From the NCBI GenBank assembly GCA_964549655.1, contig CAZJXN010000004.1, forward strand, positions 17,353 to 81,352: a DNA stretch of 64,000 bases. The letters are read 5' to 3'. Source of the stretch: JADJNW01 sp964549655. Lineage in GTDB: Bacteria > Bacteroidota > Bacteroidia > Chitinophagales > Saprospiraceae. The position numbers and the translations under genes are program-made. The stretch's first letter is position 1; every line of letters begins with the position of its first letter. The notes under the pieces were generated by a model. That model had not been told where the DNA came from, made no database searches, and saw only the letters and a list, made by a program, of their open reading frames with translations. Positions 24,015-32,297 of the stretch are shown in pieces.

Positions 24015-26633
24015 ATGAAAAAACATCTATTCCTATTCCTGACTTTTTCCTTTTTGATTGTAATTCAAGCAATTGCACAAGAGAAAATCTCCTTAAAAAA
24101 GCCGCTTACCTACTTTCTACCAGCTATTGAATACGATAAAAACGTGCCTACGCCGGAGCAATTCTTCGGTTTCCAACCCGGCGAGTGGCACTTGAGCCAC
24201 GATTTGCAATATCAATACATGAAAGCACTGGCAGCGGCGGCTCCGCAGCGGATTAAACTGGTAGAATATGGTCGCTCGTACGAACATCGTCCGCTTGTCA
24301 ATCTCTACATCACGTCTCCACAAAATCATCAAAATCTCGAAAATATTCGCACCCAACATTTGCTGCTGTCCGACCCGGCTCGTTCGGGGAGCGTAGATGT
24401 GAGCGGGATGCCAGCCGTGCTGTATCAGGGTTTTAGCATACATGGCAATGAGCCGAGCGGTGGAAATGCTGCTCCGTTGGTGGCATACTATCTCGCTGCT
24501 GGAAAAGGCGCGGAGGTAGAAAAATTGTTGAATGACGTGGTGATTATTTTCGATCCGTGCTATAATCCCGACGGTTTTAATCGCTTTGCAAGTTGGGTCA
24601 ATGAACATAAAAATAACAATTTGACTCCTGATGCCAACGACCGCGAATATTTGGAAGCCTGGCCCCGCGGACGCACGAATCATTACTGGTTTGACTTGAA
24701 TCGAGATTGGCTCCCCGTACAACATCCTGAAAGTAAAGGACGTATTGCAACTTATCATAATTGGAAACCAAATGCACTCACCGACCACCATGAACAAGGC
24801 ACGGATGCGACTTTTTTCTTCATGCCGGGCGTGCCTTCGCGTACTAACCCGATTACGCCGCCGCGCAATCAGGAATTGACAGCTAAAATGGGCGAGTTTC
24901 ACGCGGCTGCATTGGATAAGATTGGCTCGATGTATTTCACCAAAGAAAGTTATGATGATTTTTATTATGGCAAAGGCTCGACGTATCCTGATGCGAATGG
25001 CGCGATAGGTATTTTGTTTGAACAAGCCAGCTCTCGCGGACATTTGCAGGAGAGTGCCAATGGAATGTTATCTTTCCCGTTTACGATTCGTAATCAAGTC
25101 GTTACAGCCCTTTCCACACACAAAGCGATGGTAGAAATGCGCAAGGATTTTTTGGATTATCAACGCCAATTTTACCAAACGGCTTTGACCGAAGCGCGTG
25201 GAAAAGGTATTCGCAGCTACGTATTTGGCGATCCGAAAGACCCGGCTCGCGTGAATCACTTCCTCGATATTTTATTGCAACACAAGATTGAAGTGTACGA
25301 ATTGTCTAAAAATGCTTCCGGCAATGGACAAAATTTTGAACAAGGAAAAGCATACGTGGTGCCAACCGACCAAACACAATATCGCTTGATTCGCGGTATT
25401 TTTGAAACGCAAACCACCTTTACAGATAGTCTTTTTTACGATATTTCAAGCTGGACGTTGCCGATGGCTTTTAATCTGCCTTATGCAGGTGTGAATGATG
25501 CGGGTTTGAAAGGGAAACAAGTAGAATCAATGGCGGCGGTGCGTGGCGCGACCATTCAAGTGCAACGTAGTGAATACGCTTATTTATTACCTTGGGACAA
25601 TTATTATGCACCGGCTGCTGCGAATCATCTGCTGCAAAACGGCGTGCGGCTCAAAGCAGGCACACAACGATTTGCATTAAATAATCAAGCGTATAGTGCC
25701 GGAACGGTGATGATTGCCGTTCAAAACCAAGAAAAAACCTCGGATGAAATTTATCGTTTGGTGCAAGAAGCGACGAGTGCTTACAACGTATCATTTGTAC
25801 CCGTTGGCACCAGTTTTACACCAGAAGGTATTGACTTAGGAAGTCGTTATTTTGCATTATTAAAACAGCCGAAAATTTTATTAGTCGTGGGCGAAGGCGT
25901 GAATTCCAATGACATTGGCGAGGCGTGGCACTTATTGGATCAACGTTACAATATTCCAGTTACAAAAGGCGAAGCAGCGGCATTGCCAAGAATGGAGTTG
26001 AATCGCTACAACGTGATTGTAATGGCGGATGGCAATTATAATGCCATTTCACAAGGTGGTGTAGATAATTTGAGAGATTGGATAACTGCTGGCGGTACAC
26101 TCATTGCGATGCAAGGCGCCGTGCAATGGCTCAAAGGAAAAGGTCTGAGTGCCGTAGAATTCAAACGCGAAAAAGAAGACGAAAAAGCGGCACGCCGTAC
26201 GTACGCACAATACGAGGAAGATGCAGGTTCCAATCAGTTACCGGGTTCTATTTTTGAAGTGCAGGTAGATTTGAGTCATCCGCTATTATTCGGATACCAG
26301 CAGGCGAAGATGCCCGTATTCCGACAAGGGAATTTATTTTTTGAACCAGCGAAAAATATTTATGCTACCCCATTGGTACACACCGCAAACCCTTTGATGA
26401 GTGGCTATGTCAATAAAAAAAGTTTGGAGTTAGTTAAAAATTCTGCCTTCGTAGTCGTCAGTGGAGTAGGCAGTGGCAAGGTGATTAATTTTGCAGATAA
26501 TCCAAACTTTCGCGCGTTCTGGTTCGGTACGAATAAGTTATTTGCCAATGCGATTTTCTTTGGGCATCTTATAAGTAATGGTACAATGGAGCGTCCTGCG
26601 CCGAATGCACCAGCAGCGGCGAGGAATGAATAA
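24015..26633 (+). CDS. secreted M14-family zinc carboxypeptidase
   Basis: An 872-residue exported peptidase. It has a signal peptide (about 1-21, ending IQAIAQ), then a peptidase M14 domain with zinc ligands His143 and Glu146 in SIHGNEPSGG and a third ligand His in the ALTDHHEQGTD segment. PDGFNRFASW and FDLNRDW are substrate-pocket landmarks. The C-terminal half (about 620-860) resembles the DJ-1/glutamine-amidotransferase-like domain found in large Bacteroidota members. It probably trims peptides in the periplasm or outside the cell. It stands alone, followed by a long inverted repeat. Confidence 0.87.
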   Translation: MKKHLFLFLTFSFLIVIQAIAQEKISLKKPLTYFLPAIEYDKNVPTPEQFFGFQPGEWHLSHDLQYQYMKALAAAAPQRIKLVEYGRSYEHRPLVNLYITSPQNHQNLENIRTQHLLLSDPARSGSVDVSGMPAVLYQGFSIHGNEPSGGNAAPLVAYYLAAGKGAEVEKLLNDVVIIFDPCYNPDGFNRFASWVNEHKNNNLTPDANDREYLEAWPRGRTNHYWFDLNRDWLPVQHPESKGRIATYHNWKPNALTDHHEQGTDATFFFMPGVPSRTNPITPPRNQELTAKMGEFHAAALDKIGSMYFTKESYDDFYYGKGSTYPDANGAIGILFEQASSRGHLQESANGMLSFPFTIRNQVVTALSTHKAMVEMRKDFLDYQRQFYQTALTEARGKGIRSYVFGDPKDPARVNHFLDILLQHKIEVYELSKNASGNGQNFEQGKAYVVPTDQTQYRLIRGIFETQTTFTDSLFYDISSWTLPMAFNLPYAGVNDAGLKGKQVESMAAVRGATIQVQRSEYAYLLPWDNYYAPAAANHLLQNGVRLKAGTQRFALNNQAYSAGTVMIAVQNQEKTSDEIYRLVQEATSAYNVSFVPVGTSFTPEGIDLGSRYFALLKQPKILLVVGEGVNSNDIGEAWHLLDQRYNIPVTKGEAAALPRMELNRYNVIVMADGNYNAISQGGVDNLRDWITAGGTLIAMQGAVQWLKGKGLSAVEFKREKEDEKAARRTYAQYEEDAGSNQLPGSIFEVQVDLSHPLLFGYQQAKMPVFRQGNLFFEPAKNIYATPLVHTANPLMSGYVNKKSLELVKNSAFVVVSGVGSGKVINFADNPNFRAFWFGTNKLFANAIFFGHLISNGTMERPAPNAPAAARNE

Positions 26634-26656
26634 TGAAAAATTAAAGAATGAAAAAA

Positions 26657-26821
26657 ACACTTCTTACCCTTGTTACGCAATAGAACACGGATTTTCACCA
26701 AAGGTGAGCGGGTGCGACGGATGGTGGAGGGATTTTTCTCGTGCTGCGTGTAAAATCCGTCCACCATCCGTCGCATCAGTGGGCATCCGTGTTCTATTGC
26801 GCCGTAAGGGCATAGAAGTGT
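26657..26821. repeat. 165-base long inverted repeat (hairpin element)
   Basis: Nested arms are complementary from the ends to the centre: ACACTTCT (26657) with AGAAGTGT (26821), CGCAATAGAACACGGAT with ATCCGTGTTCTATTGCG (17/17), and GCGACGGATGGTGGA with TCCACCATCCGTCGC (15/15). It has no coding capacity. It may be a MITE-like insertion or a large terminator. Confidence 0.85.
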
Positions 26822-26893
26822 AGTTGAAATGTCCTGTGTTTAAAATTGCGAGTCGCAAAACTTTTTAGGTATCATAAGATGTAATAATAAGTG

Positions 26894-26924
26894 GGATTGA
26901 GAAACACGCAAAGTTTCCCAATCC
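26894..26924. terminator. hairpin terminator
   Basis: GGATTGAGAAAC (26894-26905) pairs with GTTTCCCAATCC (26913-26924), followed by TTTCTT. It lies in the gap between the peptidase and the next plus-strand gene. Confidence 0.6.
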
Positions 26925-27008
26925 TTTCTTATTTTTAATGCGTCTATCTGATAAACCGGATTTCGGTGACTGCCATTGACCCAAACCCCACTTACAATTG
27001 CCAAGTAT

Positions 27009-27515
27009 ATGTGGAGAAAACTACTCGCCTTTTTTTGTATTTTGCAACTCGGAATCGCTTTGCAAGGGCAAAATATGTACAACACCATCGCCCGCGACAC
27101 CATTATTGGCGTCCCTTCTTTTCCGAGCTCTACCTATTGGTTGGATGGTAAAAAGTTGAATCTTTCCGTGATGGATTTTTTTATGACAGATTATCCAGCG
27201 GCACACGACCAAATTCAATTGGCAATGCTGACAGACCAAGTAGCGATAGTTGGATACAGTGTGGGTGGGCTTTTCGAGCTGACCGGTTTATTGGTACATC
27301 GGCAAGACGCAGACTTGGGAAATGATTTGTTACAATTAGGTGGAATTGGGATTGGTTCAGGGATTGTCTTCCACATTTTTTCTGCTGCGTTCAAAAAAAA
27401 GTCGGTTCGGCTATACAATCAAGAAATTAAACAATTGTATAAAACGAAACAGAAAGCAGGTTTGAAAGTGGATTTTGTTCCGAATGGGGTTCGATTAGGG
27501 TGGAGATTGGAGTAA
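27009..27515 (+). CDS. exported protein of unknown function
   Basis: A 168-residue protein with a signal peptide (MWRKLLAFFCILQLGIALQG). The mature part has a small-residue-rich hydrophobic stretch (GGIGIGSGIVFHIFSAAF, about 122-140), a basic region NQEIKQLYKTKQK and an end GVRLGWRLE that could be a beta strand. No family is recognised. ATG 27009 is chosen because the signal peptide starts there. It lies between a terminator and a text-like repeat region. Confidence 0.6.
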   Translation: MWRKLLAFFCILQLGIALQGQNMYNTIARDTIIGVPSFPSSTYWLDGKKLNLSVMDFFMTDYPAAHDQIQLAMLTDQVAIVGYSVGGLFELTGLLVHRQDADLGNDLLQLGGIGIGSGIVFHIFSAAFKKKSVRLYNQEIKQLYKTKQKAGLKVDFVPNGVRLGWRLE

Positions 27516-27552
27516 GGAGATATCAGATATCGTGTGTCAGATTACAGACATT

Positions 27553-27589
27553 GAAAAAAAAAGCGGCATTCCTGATATAGAATACCGCT
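27553..27589 (-). terminator. intrinsic terminator for the minus-strand receptor gene
   Basis: AGCGGTATTC and GAATGCCGCT (27562-27589, one G-T pair) form a stem on the minus strand, followed by nine T. It lies 245 bases past the stop of the receptor at 27835. Confidence 0.75.
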
Positions 27590-27834
27590 CAAGACAAGTT
27601 CGCAAAACAAAATTAGACCTTGATTCTAGAATTTATGGATTTTCTTGATTTGGGAAACTGGTTCAAGTCTCCAGAATTGAACCAGTTATCAAAGTGTCTC
27701 CCGATGCTTACTATCTACATAAAAGGGTTTTGTTGCAGGGTAAGTAACCCCGTATAATTATAAATAAAAATATTATAAATTATTGGTTGTCAACGCATCG
27801 AGCGAATGCCAACTGCCTACTTTCAACTGCCTAC
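27590..27834. other. 3' region of the receptor with a second hairpin
   Basis: AACTGGTTCAA (27656-27666) pairs perfectly with TTGAACCAGTT (27677-27687). The words CAACTGCCTACTT occur twice near 27810-27838. No gene is seen. Confidence 0.5.
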
Positions 27835-30294
27835 TTACTGTCCTTGGTCGTCGCCCTGTTTCAAGTCATCATTGCGTTCCCCACGCTCATTGCGCTGCCG
27901 AAAATCCAGCTTGCCAAAGCGATAACTAAACGACACGCCGATGGAGCGAGCCGCGGTGGCACTCAAACTCCGTTGGTATAAAATAGGCGTTTCCAATATA
28001 TTTTCAAATTTCAAATCTCTTGCAAAAGGCTGCGAGATATTCAAACCCAAACTGAACTTCTTACTAAATTCTTTCAACAAACCAAAACTCACCTGCGAGT
28101 AAGAAGCACGCGACCCTTGTAATGACTGGCGTGGCGCATTGTAAAAACCAAACGCTTCTATTCTAAAACCCTTCGGCAGCGTCACCGTCGCATTCAAGTT
28201 GGCGTTCCATTGTACCGAAGTGCGACTCAAAGCGATACCATTCACCGTGCCTTCCGATTGATACGAGGAGACGTTGCCGCCGCCGCGCAGCATGAATTTT
28301 TCCTTGATGTTGATAGAAGTGTAAAGGCTGACACCCAGCGATTTGTTCGCGCCAATGTTGCGAAAAGAGGTAAGCGAGACCTGTTCATTCGTAATTTCCA
28401 AAAATTCTTCAATGATATCAGACGTGTAGCGATAGAAAACCGAGCCATTCAAGGTGATGCCTTTGACGAACATACTATAATTTAAATCCAACTGATTGGT
28501 CTTTTCTGGTAGCACTTCTGGATTGCCCACGCGTTGCTCCAGCGAATTCTCTTGTTGAATGTACGGATTTACATAAAACAAACCCGGACGGCGAATGCGC
28601 TGGTTATACGAAAATTTCAGGGTAGAAAAGTTTTTAAAACTGCGGCTGACGATAAAACTGGGTAAGAAATTGCCATACGAATTGGAAAAATTGGTAGCAT
28701 CCGTTTTATAATCACCGGCAATATCCGTGTGTTCATAGCGCCCGCCGACGATCATGCCATAATTTTTGCCCAATTTCATATTAAAAGACAAATAACCGGC
28801 GTACACATTTTGGTCGTAATAAAAAATATCCGAACGGCTGGGTACTTCCACAAAACTATTCCGGTCAAAATCAAAATTCTGATACGAAAAATCACTGTCA
28901 ATCGAGCGCAACACGCCTTTCACGCCAGTTTCCATTTTCACAGCAGGACTGAATGGATGGGTGTAATCCACTTGCGCGGTTATCTCTGCGTTTTTTCCAT
29001 CATTGTCATTAAAATTGCGCACGCGAGGGGCACTGGCATTGCCGAATTGGTCAAATTCATTTTCCGAATTTTCTAAATCCGTATCTAATTCAAAACCAAT
29101 TTCCAATTCTTGTTCCGGCCTTTTAAACGTGCGTTTGTAATCGGTATTCCAGTCAAAACCGCTTCGCAACGACTTAGAAGCACTCGTGAAACTGTACATT
29201 TGCGCGATACTATCCGCTGGATTCAAAAAAGTAACGTCCGTCAATTCGGTTTGATTTCTACCAAAACCGCGAAAATTAACCGAAGAACTAATGTTATTAT
29301 AAGCATTTAAATCATAAAATAAGCCCAAACTGGCGCGTGGACCGTAAAATGCGCTTTCGCCGCTGCCATTCTGCGTAAGCGTACTTTGGTCCAATTTATT
29401 CAATCGAAATTCTTCACTGTAGGAGGGACGATTCGGATTGTACCAACCGCTGCCGTTAAAATTTACTCCAAAACGCCCTCTTGTCAGATTCAAACTCAAA
29501 CTACCGCGATTGGAGCGATTGCCCACACTACCGTTGACCGAACCCGTAAAACCCTGCGCACTTTGCTTTTTTGTAATGATGTTGATAATACCGCTGGAAC
29601 CTTCGCCATCGTACTTCGCTGTCGGGCTGGTGATGACTTCCACGCTTTTTATTTGGTCTGCCGGAATGGATTTGAGCGCATCCGCTACATTCGAGGAAAA
29701 CATGGTGGAAGGCTTGCCATTGATGAGAATTTGCACATTCGAGGAGCCACGCAGCGACACATTTCCTTCCGCATCTACGGACAGGAGCGGTACTTTTTGC
29801 AACACATTCGAAGCGTCGCCGCCGATGGAAGTCACGTCTTTTTCAGCATTATAAACCAGCTTGTCAATTCTATTTTCGACCACTGCCGCTTGTCCCGTTA
29901 TTTCTACCTCCGCGAGTGTCGTGCTTTGAGAAGCAAGCAACACTTTAGGGAGTTCATAATCAGGCTTTTGTGGAGTAAGTGTTATGTTTTTAATCACTTT
30001 ATTTTTATAACCAATGAACGAGATTTGAAGGTCGTAAGTACCTAATTTTACATTTTGCAATTTAAATTCGCCTTTTACATCCGTAATTGTTCCGTCTATT
30101 TGTTTATTTTGCTCCGGGCTAAAGAGCACAATCGTTGCAAATTCGACGGGATTATTGGTGGTAGAATCTATCAATATGCCCACTACTTTTCCAGTAATGG
30201 CAGGAGTGCCGCCACCACCGCCGCCGGGATATTGCGCAAAGGTTGGCGTAAAAAATACACTAACTAAAAGTAAAAGCAGATAAAGTGATTTCAT
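27835..30294 (-). CDS. TonB-linked outer-membrane beta-barrel receptor with carboxypeptidase-regulatory domain
   Basis: An 819-residue outer-membrane protein. It has a signal peptide (1-20), a Gly-rich stretch YPGGGGGGT, a carboxypeptidase-regulatory-like beta sandwich (about 33-115: GKVVGILIDSTTNNPVEFAT), a plug with VPLLSVDAEGNVSLRGSSNV and ITSPTAKYDGEGSSGIINI, and a long barrel of the OMP_b-brl_3 type ending VSFSYRFGKLDF. Such proteins import or bind an unknown large substrate. The last 20 residues are Glu/Arg/Asp/Gln-rich and lie beyond the predicted barrel end. A terminator is at 27553-27589. Confidence 0.87.
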   Translation of the reverse strand: MKSLYLLLLLVSVFFTPTFAQYPGGGGGGTPAITGKVVGILIDSTTNNPVEFATIVLFSPEQNKQIDGTITDVKGEFKLQNVKLGTYDLQISFIGYKNKVIKNITLTPQKPDYELPKVLLASQSTTLAEVEITGQAAVVENRIDKLVYNAEKDVTSIGGDASNVLQKVPLLSVDAEGNVSLRGSSNVQILINGKPSTMFSSNVADALKSIPADQIKSVEVITSPTAKYDGEGSSGIINIITKKQSAQGFTGSVNGSVGNRSNRGSLSLNLTRGRFGVNFNGSGWYNPNRPSYSEEFRLNKLDQSTLTQNGSGESAFYGPRASLGLFYDLNAYNNISSSVNFRGFGRNQTELTDVTFLNPADSIAQMYSFTSASKSLRSGFDWNTDYKRTFKRPEQELEIGFELDTDLENSENEFDQFGNASAPRVRNFNDNDGKNAEITAQVDYTHPFSPAVKMETGVKGVLRSIDSDFSYQNFDFDRNSFVEVPSRSDIFYYDQNVYAGYLSFNMKLGKNYGMIVGGRYEHTDIAGDYKTDATNFSNSYGNFLPSFIVSRSFKNFSTLKFSYNQRIRRPGLFYVNPYIQQENSLEQRVGNPEVLPEKTNQLDLNYSMFVKGITLNGSVFYRYTSDIIEEFLEITNEQVSLTSFRNIGANKSLGVSLYTSINIKEKFMLRGGGNVSSYQSEGTVNGIALSRTSVQWNANLNATVTLPKGFRIEAFGFYNAPRQSLQGSRASYSQVSFGLLKEFSKKFSLGLNISQPFARDLKFENILETPILYQRSLSATAARSIGVSFSYRFGKLDFRQRNERGERNDDLKQGDDQGQ

Positions 30295-30549
30295 AATAAC
30301 AAGTTGTGGTGTTTCGATTTTCGGAAAGTCGGATATTTAAAAAATTGCCCATTTGACAAGTACGACCTACTAGTCTATCCAAGTGGCAAAAGGTTTAGGA
30401 TATTCTTAACAATTTCTATAAAGGTTGGATATAAAGAAAAACAAGATATTGACGTATCTTGTGAACGGATTGGAAATAAAAAAGTTAGCCATTGCGTTTG
30501 CCAACGTGTGACTTTTCGATTTGGCAGGCATTTAAAGAAGAGTGCATAA

Positions 30550-31785
30550 ATGAAGATCTCGGTAAAAATGGTAAAGCGACTACTGATTGTTACGGTGTTG
30601 GTGGTGTTCTGTTGCGTGTTGGCAAACAACAAGGCGTGGAGAGATGGCAATTGGCTCAAACTCCCCCAACGACACCAGACAGAAAAAAAATTAAGTCCAA
30701 AGCTACAAGAAGTGGCAGACCGCTACGAAGCCTACGTGAGCGCGGCGATGGGTGCAGAAAATGTGCCCGGCGCGGCGGTAGCCATTATAAAAGACAGTAC
30801 CATCATACTGCTCAAGGGCTTCGGCGTGAAGCGAGCCGGCTCTTTGGACAGTGTAGATATTCATACGATATTTCGATTAGCTTCTTTGTCCAAAGGGTTT
30901 GCACCGATTCTCGCCGCGCAGTTAATTCAAGAAGGTTGTTTAAATTTGGATGATAAAGTAGTGAGTTATATGCCTTATCTGGCGCTTAAAACGCCTGAAT
31001 TGACGCAAGGCATTACTATTCGGCACGTATTGAGTCACACCACCGGTTTGCCGCGCCATACTTATTCTAACCTATTGAATAGCGGCTTATATTACGAGCA
31101 GATTTTTATGAAATTGAAAAACGTGCGCCCCATACACGCGCCCGGAACAGTTTACGATTATCAAAATGTGATTTATAGTTTCATCGGAGATGTGGTGCAC
31201 GCCGCCACGGGCAAAAGTTATACGCGCCTGCTGAACGAACGTATTTTTAATCCGGCTGGAATGAGCGATGCTTCTGCTACTTTTAACGGTGCAATCGAGG
31301 CAAATAACATAGCCGCGCCGCACTGGTATTTCAAAAATAAAGGCTACGCACCGATTGATATTAGTCGCAATTATTATGAAGTAATTCCGGCTGCTGGTGT
31401 CAATGCCAGTATATATGATATGGCAAATTGGCTGCAAGTGTTGCTGGGCAATCGTCCAAATGTGGCTACCGAAGAACAGTTAGATTTAGTGTTCAAACCA
31501 CAAATCGGCGTAAGCACTCGAGAAATGCGCGACTGGAACGGACAATTGAGTCAAGCGTGGTACGCCCTCGGCTGGCGCGTGCTGCACGTAGGCGACCGGA
31601 ATGTGGTGTATCACGGCGGTTTTGTAAATGGTTTTCGCGCAGAAATTGCGTTTGACAGGAAAGAAAAAATTGGCATCGTCGTGTTGAGCAATGCCGTGAG
31701 CAGCTTTATCGGCGATAGTATGCCGCGCTTTTTTGATATTTATGACCAAGTGACGAAGCCTTCGTTGTTTAGCGCTGCGCGTTAG
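30550..31785 (+). CDS. serine hydrolase of the beta-lactamase/PBP4 family
   Basis: A 411-residue serine hydrolase anchored or exported by an N-terminal hydrophobic segment (about 10-25). Catalytic motifs are SLSK (Ser112-Lys115), Tyr204-Gln-Asn206 and HGGFVNGF (about 351-358, the KTG-equivalent HxG). This set defines class C beta-lactamase-like enzymes, including D-aminopeptidases, esterases and PBPs; sequence does not distinguish true lactamase activity. ATG 30550 is followed by MVKRLLIVTVL. It lies alone between two minus-strand genes. Confidence 0.87.
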   Translation: MKISVKMVKRLLIVTVLVVFCCVLANNKAWRDGNWLKLPQRHQTEKKLSPKLQEVADRYEAYVSAAMGAENVPGAAVAIIKDSTIILLKGFGVKRAGSLDSVDIHTIFRLASLSKGFAPILAAQLIQEGCLNLDDKVVSYMPYLALKTPELTQGITIRHVLSHTTGLPRHTYSNLLNSGLYYEQIFMKLKNVRPIHAPGTVYDYQNVIYSFIGDVVHAATGKSYTRLLNERIFNPAGMSDASATFNGAIEANNIAAPHWYFKNKGYAPIDISRNYYEVIPAAGVNASIYDMANWLQVLLGNRPNVATEEQLDLVFKPQIGVSTREMRDWNGQLSQAWYALGWRVLHVGDRNVVYHGGFVNGFRAEIAFDRKEKIGIVVLSNAVSSFIGDSMPRFFDIYDQVTKPSLFSAAR

Positions 31786-31802
31786 ACTGCTGACTTTCAA
31801 TC

Positions 31803-32033
31803 CTAATCCTCCACATCCAAATCCTTCGGCACTTCCCGTTCCCGGCGTTCATCCGAATGTGGTTTATCAATCAATCGTTCCTCATCCGAGCGGTTCATGA
31901 TGTTGACACCACACGTTTGCAAGCCAATAGAAACTAAAATAAAAATGCCCACGCCAATAAAAAAGAATTGGAGCGGATTTCTTCTTTTTGGAATATCCAA
32001 ATCTGGTGGTGGAGCGGGTGCGCGTCTTGCCAT
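31803..32033 (-). CDS. small single-pass membrane protein of unknown function
   Basis: A 76-residue protein: a Pro/Arg-rich cytosolic head (MARRAPAPPPDLDIPKRR), one transmembrane helix (about 22-42, FFFIGVGIFILVSIGLQ) and a highly charged tail (DEERLIDKPHSDERRERE). Its stop is 18 bases from the serine hydrolase stop, with which it is convergent. No family is recognised. The charge and hydrophobicity pattern makes it a likely real gene. Confidence 0.65.
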   Translation of the reverse strand: MARRAPAPPPDLDIPKRRNPLQFFFIGVGIFILVSIGLQTCGVNIMNRSDEERLIDKPHSDERREREVPKDLDVED

Positions 32034-32297
32034 GTTTTTTGGTTAAATAAATTTTATAGATATATAAAGCACTGATAGTTAAGATGATTAGTACTAAAAT
32101 AAAATTAAAACGACGTATTTAAATCTTTTTAAGATCATGTAAATCAATTGATTATCAACTGCCAACTGCGTACAGGCGACTGCATACTGGTATAGGATAG
32201 CTTATGATTCGATTAGAATAGTCTTAAAAAATCATAAAAAAACATAACTATCATAATAATCAGTGTCCTATTTTTTTTATTTGGCTACAACTCAATT

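Noticed and set aside
27600..27760. Third copy of the putative small RNA
   Set aside because: Shares only an 11-base CTATCTACATA word and a downstream terminator with RNA 1; the promoter boxes and conserved blocks are missing.
29386..30045. 219-codon plus-strand frame inside the receptor gene at 27835-30294
   Set aside because: Antisense shadow of a clearly recognised TonB-linked receptor; no motif of its own.
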